In this document: piece after piece, positions 11,204 to 22,988 of the stretch
Numbering within the stretch: position 1 is the stretch's first letter
Layout of the letters: the number at the start of each line of letters is the position of its first letter
NCBI RefSeq assembly: GCF_000003195.3
Contig: NC_012871.2
Coordinates: forward strand, 12,751,022-12,815,021
Length of the DNA stretch: 64,000 nucleotides
From: Sorghum bicolor
Taxonomy: Eukaryota > Streptophyta > Magnoliopsida > Poales > Poaceae
Direction: 5' to 3'
Made by a program: the position numbers and the translations under genes
The notes under the pieces: model-generated
Seen by the model: only the letters and a program-made list of their open reading frames with translations
Database searches by the model: none
Told to the model about the DNA's origin: nothing

Positions 11204-11366
11204 ACCAAGTTCCTTCACCAAGTTTCATGTGATTCTAATTTGCTCATCATGTGAGAGTCTGGACCGCTCGTGATCGTGAGCATGGCTGATATATCAGTTT
11301 TACACTCTACAGATGTGTGCACTTTCACTCCAAGTCGTGATTCCCATTTGCCCGGGGGTCACGACT

Positions 11367-13984
11367 TGTAACACCCAAAAATTTACAACTTTTGAAATAG
11401 GAGAAAAATGATTTAATTTTGTATTTTGTGCTCATAAAAATATAGGAAAAATAATATTTTAGGTCAAATTAAAATTAATCATAGAGTGTAGCAACATTTT
11501 TGTGCACTCATGCTTATGCATTTTTATTTTGCTGAGTGGTTTTACTAAAGTTCAAAAGTATTTCAAAGTGATTTTAGAATGGATTTGAAAATGACTTTGG
11601 AAATGAAAGAAAGGAAAATAGAAAAAACAAAGAAAGACAGAACCTTTCCCCCCCCCCTCTTTCTGGCCCGAAAGCCCAGCCCTTCCCTTCCCTTTTCCCC
11701 CTCTGGCTTGGCCCAGCAATGCGCAGCACCGGCCTGGTTCCCCCTCCCCTCCTTCTGCCTTCGTGGGCCGCGAAGCCTGGCCAGCCCAGGAAGCAATGCG
11801 GGCACCCTCCTCCTTTCCCCTCTCACTGACCAGTAGGGACCACGTGTCAGTCCTTTCCCCTTCCTCATGTCGTGACCGAGCAGGACTCACGCAGGGAGCC
11901 GCCAAATCTGGTTCAACCCCGATTTCTACGGGATTTGGTTTCCCGAGTCCTTTTTAGCCCTAGGCGAACCCCCTGCGACCATCTCTTCCATCTATACGCG
12001 TTTGTAGCCAACCTCGCAGCTCCCCGTCGCCGTGTTGGATCTCGCCAATCCGAGGTTCAACAGCCAACAAGAACGCCATCGTCTGTGATTCTAGCTCCTT
12101 TGTAAGTGCCTTGCCGAGCTTATTTGCGTGCTTGCGAAGCCACCGAGCTTTTCCTCCCTCGAAGTCATGCCTTGTTTTGCTTGTCTCAGGTTGCCGAAGT
12201 TCACAGGGAACTCGCTATCCGCCATAGCACGGAGCCGGTTCGCTACGAGCCCTCTCTGGCCGCGATAAGTCCCTGAGTAAGTTCGCGGTGCCCTCCTCTA
12301 CCTTCCCGTGCTTTTGGTTCATCGAATCGTGCGCTGAATCGCCAAATCGCCCAACTCCGGCGAGCCTCCGGCGATGGCGCCGCCGTCGGGCTACAGGAAC
12401 TGACGGCGCTCTCTCTTCCCCTCTCTCCGATCTAATCTGAGCAACCCGATCCAAGATCAACGGCCCATATTCGTCCATACCCTTTCGGCCTGGACATCTT
12501 TCTAAAGAGCCCCTGGTGTATTTAAATATGGAACCCGCAGTCCAAAGCAGGTTTTGTGGAATACGCCTTCTCAGGTTGGAAAGCGTAATCTATTCCGGTT
12601 TAATCCAAAATACGATTTCGGAATTTACAAAACTGCCACTGAATTTGTTTTAGCCATAAAATATTCATTTTAATTCCGTTTCGACCCATTCAAATTTTGT
12701 TAGATTCGTATTTACGAGATCTGCATGTTAGAAGTATTAAATCTCTGCTTTGAAACTTTTTATTTTCGCAGTAGCATTTAATTAATTATTTATCTATAGA
12801 AAATCCCGGAAAATTCAGATCTTCTCCGTTTTAGCTCCGATTTTCGTGATCTTTACGTCTATTAAATCGTAGCGATGCGTAGAATCTTTTTATAAACTTT
12901 TCATACTGTTTTCATATGATTGGTGTACTGTTCTAATTATAGCCTTGTTTGCTTCGTGTATGTTATTCCCGATTGTTTGTGTGATGATGATCGAGTTTAG
13001 ACGGTGAACAATACTTCAGTGATCAAGATCAAAGCTTTGGCAACAAGTGAGACCAGCAGAAACAAAAGGATAAGCAAGAGCATTTGGATTAAGGCAAGTA
13101 TAGCATTTGGATTTTATTTCTGTGACCATGATCCTGTGACTAGATTAATGTTAAGTAATAAATGATAAAAATGACTCTTTAGCCACTTGATGATTTATCT
13201 GTAAGTGATAACCGGGACAACAGTGCAACCATGAGGGCTATAATGGCTCTGGCTTTAGTTAAGTATGAGTAACTTTTCTAGCTCGTTAGCGGTTACCCGT
13301 TGTGGCGCAGTTGGGGAATAGCAGACCGTGGATTCCTGCGGGTGAATCACACGGACTGACTAATGAAACCAAGCGGCCCTAACTTGTTAGACGAACCTTT
13401 GAAAGACTTCATAGTGATCCCTGCCGACCTCCCTAGGAAGGGGGTTAAGAGACTAGCTACCTCGGGCGAAAGGGTAAATCATGACTCATGGGTAAAGATG
13501 TGCAACCTCTGCAGAGGGTTAAAAACTAGTATACTAGCCGAGCTCACGGTCAGGAGCGGCCTTGGGGATTCTTGCTGCGACGATAATGATTCCTATGTGT
13601 TAAATATGCTCATTATTTATTATTTAATGCTTTACATTATTTATGTCATATTGATCATGAGATTGTGGGAGCTATACAATCTAGTTGCTATACTTGTGGA
13701 GTTCGACATGGACTCACTCTTGCTATTTCCCCCACACTTCAGGAGATGTGTTAGGCTTGTGGTCAACCAGTCAGTTGGATCCTGTAGAGTGAAGTTAATA
13801 CCCGAAGTTTGGAGTTATCTTCCGTTGTTTGCTCCTTAAGGTTATCTCTTTTATACTAAGTACGTTATATAATTCATGCATTGTCTTTTGATATTACCCC
13901 TTATTTGTGGCTATATATGAGAATTGACTTCTAAAACTCATATATAGTGTATATCTGGTTTTGTCCTTAGAATCGGGTATTACA
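11367..13984 (+). repeat. 5' LTR of the non-autonomous gypsy element
   Basis: Starts TGTAACACCC and ends TATTACA. Very close to the 3' LTR over its first 1.6 kb and clearly more diverged over the last 1 kb. Open frames inside it (for example 11552-11905 and 13363-13839) are repeated in the other LTR and are not genes. Confidence 0.92.
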
Positions 13985-13987
13985 AAG

Positions 13988-13999
13988 TGGTATCAAAGC
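13988..13999 (+). other. Primer-binding site (initiator tRNA-Met type)
   Basis: TGGTATCAAAGC begins 3 bp after the 5' LTR. It differs by one base from the common plant tRNA-Met primer site TGGTATCAGAGC. Confidence 0.85.
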
Positions 14000-14178
14000 A
14001 ATGCTGACTGTAGGACGCAAGCCTAGTTAGAACTGGACGTTTTGGCATGCTTCTATCTTTGCTTACTTCTTGCTTTTCTCCTTGACCTTGATAGTTGCTA
14101 AAAGTTATGCTTACCTCTTGCCTAGTTCTTTTATAAAATCTTGTCTCTATTCTAAATCCTCTCTCTTTGTCTCTTTAG

Positions 14179-14940
14179 ATGGGTCATAACGAGGAGACCT
14201 TTGACAAGAAGGAACGAAAGCACCCAGATTTTCCAACCGTAAAAGCATTCGACATGGAGAAGCTTCTAGCCATGCAAACACAAGTAGTGGAAGGAATAAC
14301 TCAGAATAAGAACTCTCAACAACGTATCTCAGGACCCGTGAGGAGACAAGTAGCAGAAGCTTGGAAAAATATGAGAAATCATGGAAGCGTTGGGAGTAAT
14401 ACATCAGGATATCAGGATCAATGCCACTGTTGTGAGCATTATGGTCTTCCTTGTCTTCGGAATATGTCATCTAAGAAGGAAGTTAAGACAAAACCAATCT
14501 GTGTGACTAATGAGGATAAGAAGAGGAAGGCAAAAGCACTAGAGCCGAGATTGGGAAGTGATCAACACCCAAATCCCAAGATGTCACATGTAGCTTCAAA
14601 TCCTCGTCAGGAAAACTCAAACCTTGGAGATGAACAAATTCCCCAAGCTAATCCCACTGCTCATGAGGTATGCATAGATGGGTGGACAATTACTTATAGA
14701 GAGTTTCAACCTCGGAGGATCAAGCAATGTAGAAAGAAATCTAACCAGGCAAAGATAAACCATCAGAGTATGCAAGTTGATAACACACCGAACAACACTT
14801 CAGTGGAAAATAACATCACAGAGGAACCAGCTAAGAGAAGGTGTTATCACTGCCAACAAGAAGGACATTATATAAGCTCTTGTCCACAAAAGAAGCAACA
14901 GATGCATCGTGAAGATAACCACACTAAGTCTAAGATATAG
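14179..14940 (+). CDS. Gag-like protein with one zinc knuckle
   Basis: 253 codons starting at the first ATG after the leader. Near the C-terminus, RRCYHCQQEGHYISSCPQKK gives a CX2CX4HX4C zinc knuckle, the nucleic-acid-binding motif of retroelement nucleocapsids. The rest is polar and basic (many Lys, Asn, Gln) without a recognisable capsid (Retrotrans_gag) domain. Family knowledge suggests RNA packaging into particles; here that is inference. The frame is uninterrupted. About 1.4 kb of non-coding DNA separates it from the protease-like ORF. Confidence 0.65.
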   Translation: MGHNEETFDKKERKHPDFPTVKAFDMEKLLAMQTQVVEGITQNKNSQQRISGPVRRQVAEAWKNMRNHGSVGSNTSGYQDQCHCCEHYGLPCLRNMSSKKEVKTKPICVTNEDKKRKAKALEPRLGSDQHPNPKMSHVASNPRQENSNLGDEQIPQANPTAHEVCIDGWTITYREFQPRRIKQCRKKSNQAKINHQSMQVDNTPNNTSVENNITEEPAKRRCYHCQQEGHYISSCPQKKQQMHREDNHTKSKI

Positions 14941-15179
14941 GTGTCCGTGTCCCCTGGTGTAATAAAAACGCTAGTAGCGAAAGTTGAGTTGTGTGCCTAG
15001 TGAACCTTTAATGCTTAATTGCTTGTTATTATGTTTATGTTTGATTTGGATCTTTGTAATGAGTGTAATGATTTTGTGAAGTTCTTCACAATTTCATTTA
15101 GTTTATAGAACTAAGGCATACGGAGTAATGACATAAGTAGTTGGGTTTGGTTACATCCTGTTTCTGTCTTTTGCTGATT

Positions 15180-15900
15180 TCTGGAGCAGTCTGCAATAAT
15201 CATAGTGTATATCAAGATCTGATCGTGCAAATTTTACTAAACTTTTCTGGAAACAACTAGACTCCAAGATCTTTCTCTGACCACAAGAATCACCCTCATA
15301 GCTGTTATGGTTTGGAAGTTACAAAAATCACAACAGGATACAACTGTGCTGTCAAGAATCTGGACCAGTTTCGGTTGCTTACTGTTTGGACATATATAAC
15401 TATAGAATTTGGAAAAGTGTTCTATAGAAAAGTATTAGACAATTTGCTAAGTTTTCCAGCGGTATAAGCTGGAACATTATTGGACAAGTAGAACCTGAGA
15501 TATGACATTTAAACTTGGATGTTTCTTTTCTGTTTCAAAATCTGGACAGATCTGGAATTTCCTAATTTCGGCTGAATTAACTTCAGAATCTGGGAAAGAG
15601 TTGTATACGAAAGTTGTAGAGGATTTCATAAGCTTTTCAACAATATAAGGATCATCTCCAGATGAGTTAAGGAGCTCGAGATATAATTTCTGGAATTTAC
15701 TGCATCCTTGCTGGGATATTATCAGGAAGGATATTATGTTTGGCTGTTTTACCTGAGCCTAAATACAGAACCTAAGGACGTCTTCTACAGGAAAGTTGTA
15801 GGGAATTTCATAATCTTTCTAACGGTATAAGCTACAACTCTATTGGATTAACAGAATGGGAGTTATACCTGTTTTTCTATGCTGGTGTTTTTCATATCGC
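15180..15900 (+). repeat. Three diffuse repeats in the gypsy interior
   Basis: Blocks near 15398-15475, 15585-15655 and 15765-15838 share a GAATY.TGGAAAG pattern, then AAAGTTGTAG.GGATTTCATAA and CTTTTCCAACGGTATAAGC-like words. Spacing is about 180 bp. They are non-coding and diverged. Confidence 0.5.
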
Positions 15901-16030
15901 GGAAAAATTTCAGGATACATGTTTGTCTCTTGCACAAAAGCTCTTTGGGATGTCATAAGTTCTCAATGTTAGTTAACTTGTCTGGAAAACATGCTAGCTA
16001 CCTTTCTTGTGTCCCCTAGATGACCTTTAT

Positions 16031-16043
16031 TAAGGGGGGTAGC
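16031..16043 (+). other. Internal polypurine-tract-like copy 1
   Basis: TTAAGGGGGGTAG is the same word as in the polypurine tract beside the 3' LTR. A further internal copy lies at about 16181-16195. Confidence 0.55.
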
Positions 16044-16180
16044 CTAAATAAAGGGGTTATATGGAGAAGAATTGGATAATGTTGGAACAAGAGACTCGGT
16101 ACCACGAATGTAAAAGACTATGATGTGTGGCGTCCAAAAAGGATAGGAGAACTAGTCCCTAGTGTCCCCAATCAACCCAA

Positions 16181-16195
16181 TTTTAAGGGGGGTAG
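16181..16195 (+). other. Internal polypurine-tract-like copy 2
   Basis: TTTTAAGGGGGGTAG again, about 1.06 kb before the functional-looking tract at 17237-17254. Confidence 0.55.
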
Positions 16196-16333
16196 TACCT
16201 TGATATCACGAGTGTTGCATTTTAAGACTAGCTTGGAGTGATAATTGTCTTCTAAGATATTCTATGGTTATGATCATCTATCCTTGCCGTGTTACTGACG
16301 TTGGTCACTTGATGACAGGGAGTGTAGTGTCCC

Positions 16334-17038
16334 ATGAATCCGGAGCACAATATGACACCTCTCATGGATAGGTGGGAAGATTATGATCATCTTGCCTTTG
16401 AAGAAAGATGCTATGAGTATGACAAAGCTGAGTGTTATCTAAATAATATTGAGGAGCAAGTTGACAATGAATCAAATCAAAATCCACAACGACGGAAGCG
16501 TAAAAGGAAAGCTCGTAAGAAGCCTGCTCTCGGAAATAAAGTACAGCGAAATTATATCAATGGAAGACTGAACAATGTGGATATGCATAACATTCAAGGA
16601 GCCACCAAAGTGGTGGGAGGCTATATTCAAGTGGACTCAGTACTAGTTTTTGCTCTGTTTGACCGAAGTGCTTCACATTCTTTTATTTCCGCTGACTTGG
16701 TAAAGACAATCGAACGGGTGAAGTGTCCGACGAGAAAGCCTTTGTTAGTTCAAACCCCAATGGGAGAAATACAGGCAGATCAGGTTTGCTCAAATATCAA
16801 TCTTGTCATAAAGAAGGAAAACTTCACTGTAAACCTCATTGTGCTAGAGTCACTCAATATTCCTTTGGTTCTTGGCAATGGATGGTTATGTGCACACAAG
16901 GCAGTGATCTATGCTACCCAGTGGAAAATATTCTTAACTGCACCATCAGGGAAAAGAATTGAGTATCAAGGTGGTCCACTCCTACCTGAGGAGGCATATC
17001 CATGCCGAGATATCATGTCTTCGAGTTGTATAAGTTGA
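16334..17038 (+). CDS. Retropepsin-like protease ORF with altered active site
   Basis: 234 codons. The N-terminal half is acidic, then strongly basic (RRKRKRKARKK at about residues 53-63). The C-terminal half resembles the gypsy aspartic protease fold: a FALFDRSASHSFIS segment, then LVQTPMGEI and LNIPLVLGNGWL. Gypsy proteases normally have D-S/T-G-A at the active site; here the Asp is kept but the Gly is replaced (DRSAS), so proteolytic activity is doubtful. No RT follows. The product may be a structural leftover or inactive; whether it is expressed is unknown. Confidence 0.6.
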   Translation: MNPEHNMTPLMDRWEDYDHLAFEERCYEYDKAECYLNNIEEQVDNESNQNPQRRKRKRKARKKPALGNKVQRNYINGRLNNVDMHNIQGATKVVGGYIQVDSVLVFALFDRSASHSFISADLVKTIERVKCPTRKPLLVQTPMGEIQADQVCSNINLVIKKENFTVNLIVLESLNIPLVLGNGWLCAHKAVIYATQWKIFLTAPSGKRIEYQGGPLLPEEAYPCRDIMSSSCIS

Positions 17039-17236
17039 AAAGTTGGTAGTCAAGATGGACAGTGAGCAATTACGAATAATAGACATCTTATGGAAGTTTT
17101 GTTCACAAGTTGTAATCCCGAAACATAAGTGCTTGCATCTGGGATACAAGTTGTCAAGTTGAAATAATGATCAATATCTTATTCTTGTTTCTCTTTTGGA
17201 ATCCGTGTCTCATCCGAATCTCGAGGACGAGATTCA

Positions 17237-17254
17237 TTTTAAGGGGGGTAGATT
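17237..17254 (+). other. Polypurine tract
   Basis: TTTTAAGGGGGGTAGATT lies directly before the 3' LTR start TGTAACACCC at 17255, the expected site of plus-strand priming. Confidence 0.8.
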
Positions 17255-19872
17255 TGTAACACCCAAAAATTTACAACTTTTGAAATAGGAGAAAAATGAT
17301 TTAATTTTGTATTTTGTGCTCATAAAAATATAGGAAAAATAATATTTTAGGTCAAATTAAAATTAATCATAGAGTGTAGCAACATTTTTGTGCACTCATG
17401 CTTATGCATTTTTATTTTGCTGAGTGGTTTTACTAAAGTTCAAAAGTATTTCAAAGTGATTTTAGAATGGATTTGAAAATGACTTTGGAAATGAAAGAAA
17501 GGAAAATAGAAAAAACAAAGAAAGACAGAACCTTTTCCCCCCCCTCTTTCTGGCCCGAAAGCCCAGCCCTTCCCTTCCCTTTTCCCCCTCTGGCTTGGCC
17601 CAGCAATGCGCAGCACCGGCCTGGTTCCCCCTCCCCTCCTTCTGCCTTCGTGGGCCGCGAAGCCTGGCCAGCCCAGGAAGCAATGCGGGCACCCTCCTCC
17701 TTTCCCCTCTCACTGACCAGTAGGGACCACGTGTCAGTCCTTTCCCCTTCCTCATGTCGTGACCGAGCAGGACTCACGCAGGGAGCCGCCAAATCTGGTT
17801 CAACCCCGATTTCTACGGGATTTGGTTTCCCGAGTCCTTTTTAGCCCTAGGCGAACCCCCTGCGACCATCTCTTCCATCTATACGCGTTTGTAGCCAACC
17901 TCGCAGCTCCCCGTCGCCGTGTTGGATCTCGCCAATCCGAGGTTCAACAGCCAACAAGAACGCCATCGTCTGTGATTCTAGCTCCTTTGTAAGTGCCTTG
18001 CCGAGCTTATTTGCGTGCTTGCGAAGCCACCGAGCTTTTCCTCCCTCGAAGTCATGCCTTGTTTTGCTTGTCTCAGGTTGCCGAAGTTCACAGGGAACTC
18101 GCTATCCGCCATAGCACGGAGCCGGTTCGCTACGAGCCCTCTCTGGCCGCGATAAGTCCCTGAGTAAGTTCGCGGTGCCCTCCTCTACCTTCCCGTGCTT
18201 TTGGTTCATCGAATCGTGCGCTGAATCGCCAAATCGCCCAACTCCGGCGAGCCTCCGGCGATGGCGCCGCCGTCGGGCTACAGGAACTGACGGCGCTCTC
18301 TCTTCCCCTCTCTCCGATCTAATCTGAGCAACCCGATCCAAGATCAACGGCCCATATTCGTCCATACCCTTTCGGCCTGGACATCTTTCTAAAGAGCCCC
18401 TGGTGTATTTAAATATGGAACCCGCAGTCCAAAGCAGGTTTTGTGGAATACGCCTTCTCAGGTTGGAAAGCGTAATCTATTCCGGTTTAATCCAAAATAC
18501 GATTTCGGAATTTACAAAACTGCCACTGAATTTGTTTTAGCCATAAAATATTCATTTTAATTCCGTTTCGACCCATTCAAATTTTGTTAGATTCGTATTT
18601 ACGAGATCTGCATGTTAGAAGTATTAAATCTCTGCTTTGAAACTTTTTATTTTCGCAGTAGCATTTAATTAATTATTTATCTATAGAAAATCCCGAAAAA
18701 TTCAGATCTTCTCCGTTTTAGCTCCGATTTTCGTGATCTTTACGTCTATTAAATCGTAGCGATGCGTAGAATCTTTTTATAAACTTTTCATACTGTTTTC
18801 ATATGATTGGTGTACTGTTCTAATTATAGCCTTGTTTGCTTCGTGTATGTTATTCCCGATTGTTTGTGTGATCGATGATCGAGTTTAGACGGTAAGCAAT
18901 TCGTGGTGAACAAGAGTGCTTCAGTGATCAAGATCAGAGCCTTGGACAACTAGCAAGATCAGCAAGAGCATTTGGATTAAGGCAAGTATAACAATTGGAT
19001 TTTATTTCAGTGTCCATGATCGTGTGACTAGATTAATGTTAAGTAATAAATGATAAAAATGACTTTTTAGCCACTTGATGATTTATCTGTAAGTGATAAC
19101 CGGGACAACAGTGCAACCATGAGGGCTATAATGGCTCTGGCTTTAGTTAAGTATGAGTAACTTTTCTAGCTCGTTAGCGGTTACCCGTTGTGGCGCAATT
19201 GGGGAATAGCAGACCGTGGATTCCTGCGGGTGAATCACACGGACTGACTAATGAAACCAAGCGGCCCTAACTTGTTAGACGAACCTTTGAAAGACTTCAT
19301 AGTGATCCCTGCCGACCTCCCTAGGAAGGGGGTTAAGAGACTAGCTACCTCGGGCGAAAGGGTAAATCATGACTCATGGGTAAAGATGTGCAACCTCTGC
19401 AGAGGGTTAAAAACTAGTATACTAGCCGAGCTCACGGTCAGGAGCGGCCTTGGGGATTCTTGCTGTGACGATGATGATTCCTGTGTGTTGAATATGCTCG
19501 TTATTTATTATTTAATGCTTTACATAATTTATGTCACATTGATCATGAGATTGTGGGAGCTATACAATCTAGTTGCTATACTTGTGGAGTTCGACATGGA
19601 CTCACTCTTGCTATTTCCCCCACACTTCAGGAGATGTGTTAGGCTTGTGATCAACCAGTCAGTTGGATCCTGTAGAGTGAAGTTAATACCCGAAGTTTGG
19701 AGTTATCTTCCGTTGTTTGCTCCTTAAGGTTATCTCTTTTGTACTAAGTACGTTATATAACTTATGCATTGTCTTTTGATATTACCCCTTATTTGTAGCT
19801 ATATATGAGAATTGACTTCTAAAACTCATATATAGTGTATATCTGGTTTTGTCCTTAGAATCGGGTATTACA
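17255..19872 (+). repeat. 3' LTR of the non-autonomous gypsy element
   Basis: 2618 bp, TGTAACACCC to TATTACA, followed by CGACT. Differences from the 5' LTR cluster from about 18870 onward. Confidence 0.92.
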
Positions 19873-21399
19873 CGACTCCCCAAAACACTACCAAGGTGAG
19901 CAGGCAGGGTTTCACTACGAGACCTTTTACAGGGTCCAACTAATAGGATGCCACTCGTAAGTTTTGGCCAGGGCGCGCGGCAGCCGTGCCCATAACAATG
20001 GGACCCCGAACTGATCGACGTCTTAATATGAATACCCAAGCTACTTCCTTATGCCTACCCGGAAAGTAACACCCTACTAGCGGAGGTCATGATAATTAGT
20101 CAAGCCAGAGCCATATAGCTTAGAGTTGCACTGTATGTCCCAGGGGTCGCTCCATGACCAAGTCCTTACGGAGAGTAGAGACGGGTACGCCCGGCAACCG
20201 GGCCAACCAACAGTACCCGCTCCCCCTTTCCTCAACAACCCTTTGATCATATTGCACCCTTTGATCATATTGTACCTATAATCATATTGTACACATGCAA
20301 TGAAAAGTAAATGTATTTAAAGTTCATAGGTACAATATGATCAAAGGGTGCCTACACTTGCCTTTATTCCTAGTGTATATCTGCTCAAAATTCTTTGGCT
20401 TCTTTCTTCTGATCTCCAACTTCTGCTTCGACTGTCGGTCCTCAGCTCTTGGTCTTCACTGTTGACGAACCACGCTTCTTCTACTTGTACCAACCAAGCA
20501 ACACAAACAGACAAACAACAAACAAACACGACTAAGAACAAATGACAATCATAAGGAAAGCTTAGAAAGAGCGCACTGAATGACACGGTTTGTTGCTACG
20601 ATCGAGACAACGCAAGAACGATTGAGAACAGAGCTATAGTTAATCGAACATGACTTTCGAGGTTTGCAACATAACGGAGAACATAGACTATACGCTTGGC
20701 TTATTTTATTAGATGAATTATGGTGACAGATATTCAAGAGAAATTTCATAATACGGAGTTAAACAAATCATAATTATCAAAGATGAAGTATAGTTCTAGT
20801 CATATTCTATTTATGGATAATAATAAATTATTTAAGTCACTTTGTCATTTATAGTTTAGAAAAAGCGTAGAATTCGTGACATAAGTTAAACAAGGCATTT
20901 ATCAACTGAGATTAGATTAAGTAGATCACAATTAAAAAGGTATTTATGTTGGTATAAATAATATTAATATTTGTTTATGAAAAACCAAAGTTAGAAACAT
21001 AAATTGTTTTTATAGATTAAAAGGACGTTTAGTTAGACATTAATCATTTTGTATTTATGGTGTAAACCTAAATGGTCAAACGAGGTAACTATCACTGCTA
21101 AAGTGTAGCTTACGATGATACGAAACTACCGCGACAAGAACAGGCTCAATCGGAATTAATACACGGATTCTATGGCCAAAACTAGGTTAGTGGCAAAACT
21201 GTGATAAAGCAGAACAATTTTTCATATTTTAAATAAATCAAAACTGAATTTAAAAAGCATTTTGGACTAAATAAATAAATACTAAGGGCGTCAGGGTCCT
21301 AACTGTTAAAAATAGGACCTAGATCTAATTAAATTTGAATAGTTGCGGACTGCGGGTTAAATACTTCAAAGGCCGAGGGCCTTTTTGCAAAAGAGCTAG

Positions 21400-21676
21400 T
21401 AGGGATGAAAATGGTATGGATATTTTCCAATCGTATTCGAGACCGAATTCGTTTATAGGGGTTTAGATCTGTCCGTATTTGAGTCTGAATATTCAATATC
21501 CGATTCCGTATCCGTATTCGAATACTTAAAATCGTATATTTACGATGTCGACATCCAATCCTATCTTATCCGACATGGTTGATATTATCCGTATTTGAAT
21601 CCGAATTCGACTAAAAATATGAAAACAAATATGATATCATTGATATCTGTTCGTATCCGATCCGTTTTCATCTCTA
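21400..21676. mobile_element. hAT-type MITE, GGGATGAAAACGG family, copy 1
   Basis: Begins TAGGGATGAAAAT and ends GTTTTCATCTCTA, with internal ATCCGTATTCGAATAC-like words shared with 39982-40199, 55755-56029 and 58967-59242. The target duplication here is not clear. Confidence 0.7.
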
Positions 21677-22988
21677 GTGGCCAGCCCGGCTGGACACGTG
21701 GCGGCTAGGGACTGGCGGGTCCACGGTGGACCGGGTGCGGGCAGGGGTGCACCGGTCCACGGTGGACTGGGCTGGGGTCGGGCGCGTGGTGCTGGGGGCC
21801 TGGCCAACCGCGGCGGCACGGGGCGCGTGGGCGGCGGCGCCATGGCCGACGCCGGCGAGGTGGCCGCGTCGACGCTACGAGGCACGGCGAGACGTAGCGA
21901 AGGCACTGGCGGGATGAGCGAAGCGTGGCGAGTGCAGTGCGCACGATGCCTGTGCGAAAGAGGAGCCAGGGTGCGCTGGCCGCGCGGTGGGGGTGGCTCG
22001 GCGGCAACGAGCTCCTCCGGCGATGCCGTTCGCGCGAAAGGAAGGGATAGAGAGGGCGGGAGAAGTTCCGGTGGGTTCCTCACCTCGACACGAAGCTCGG
22101 GGATCGGTTTTCGTCATCCGGGGTGCGGCAACTGAGGGGATCTACGGCGACCTTCTCCGAATCGCACGACGCGCTGGGGAAGAAGCCGCAGCGGCTGACA
22201 CACGGGTCCGGCCAGTCAGCGGCTCAGGCGCAGGGCGGACTGCGGGCGCTGCTAGGCTGGAACAGGCGCTGCTGCTGTGCTCCTACTGGGCCGCGGTTGC
22301 TGGGCCAAGACCCAAGGGCGAGCGAGGTGCGAGGTGGGCTGGCTCGGCTATGGCTGGGGCAGGCCGGGAGCTTGAGCAGGCCAAAATAGAGGGATGGAAA
22401 AAGAGAGGGAAAGAAATACCTTTCTCTTTTTTATATAAAACAGATTTTCTGAACTATTTTGCCCAACCAATTTCCAAACTATTTTCAAACCCTATTTCAA
22501 AATAAATTTGATTCAATACTTAGGGATTATTTTGGAATTTGTTTTCTTTCCTATTTTTGAGAACAGTACCAATTTTCTTAAAACAACTCTCGCTTTTTTT
22601 AACTCAAATTAGAAATGGTTTTCAAATGCCACTTTTAGTGTTTTATTTTTTTCAAAAACCGACAGGACCTAAACATGGCTCGCTAGGAATTTTGAAATTC
22701 ATTTTTTTCACAAGCCAAACAAAGTTAGGGCACAAAGCACATAATAGCAAACAAAACACCCTTCACTTAACTTTACGAAAATTTTAGAATTTCACATTTT
22801 TCTCATTTTATAATGACAATAATTAATAAAATCTTGTAATATTTTAGAAAAATTTAAATCCTTCATTTTATTTAGTGTTTTCTAATAACAATCCAAAATT
22901 AAAATTTTGGAGTGTTATATACTCTGTCAGTAGCTCTCGATTGCTACCACATGTCCTCAGTGAAACGTGAGCCATTGATCTCCAACAG

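Larger units (their letters stand above)
11367..19872 (+). mobile_element. Non-autonomous Ty3/gypsy LTR retrotransposon
   Basis: The element is complete in outline: two 2618-bp LTRs (TGTAACACCC to TATTACA), a 5-bp target duplication CGACT at 11362-11366 and 19873-19877, a primer-binding site for initiator tRNA-Met (13988-13999), and a polypurine tract just before the 3' LTR. Between the LTRs only a zinc-knuckle gag-like ORF and a protease-like ORF remain. No reverse transcriptase, RNase H or integrase is visible in the 3.3-kb interior, so movement would need another element's enzymes. The LTR start and PBS are like those of chromoviruses. It is inserted in the solo LTR at 10505-22919. Confidence 0.9.
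10505..22919 (-). mobile_element. Solo LTR of a chromovirus-like gypsy element, split by a later insertion
   Basis: On the minus strand the repeat starts TATAACACTCC at 22919 and ends GGGTGTGACA at 10505. A perfect 5-bp target duplication, TACTC, flanks it (10500-10504 and 22920-22924). Removing the 8506-bp element at 11367-19872 and its extra CGACT leaves about 3.9 kb, including a 277-bp hAT MITE at 21400-21676. No coding region of its own and no second LTR are present, so it is read as a solo LTR formed by LTR-LTR recombination. The usual starting TG has decayed to TA. GC-rich open frames at 21677-22505 lie inside it and are not supported as genes. Confidence 0.7.

Noticed and set aside
11552..13839. 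Open frames inside the gypsy LTR, repeated at 17451-19727
   Set aside because: They occur twice because they are in both LTRs; composition is LTR-like and no domain is visible.
21637..22505. Overlapping GC-rich open frames on both strands
   Set aside because: They lie in the GC-rich part of the minus-strand solo LTR; frames on both strands reflect composition, not coding.
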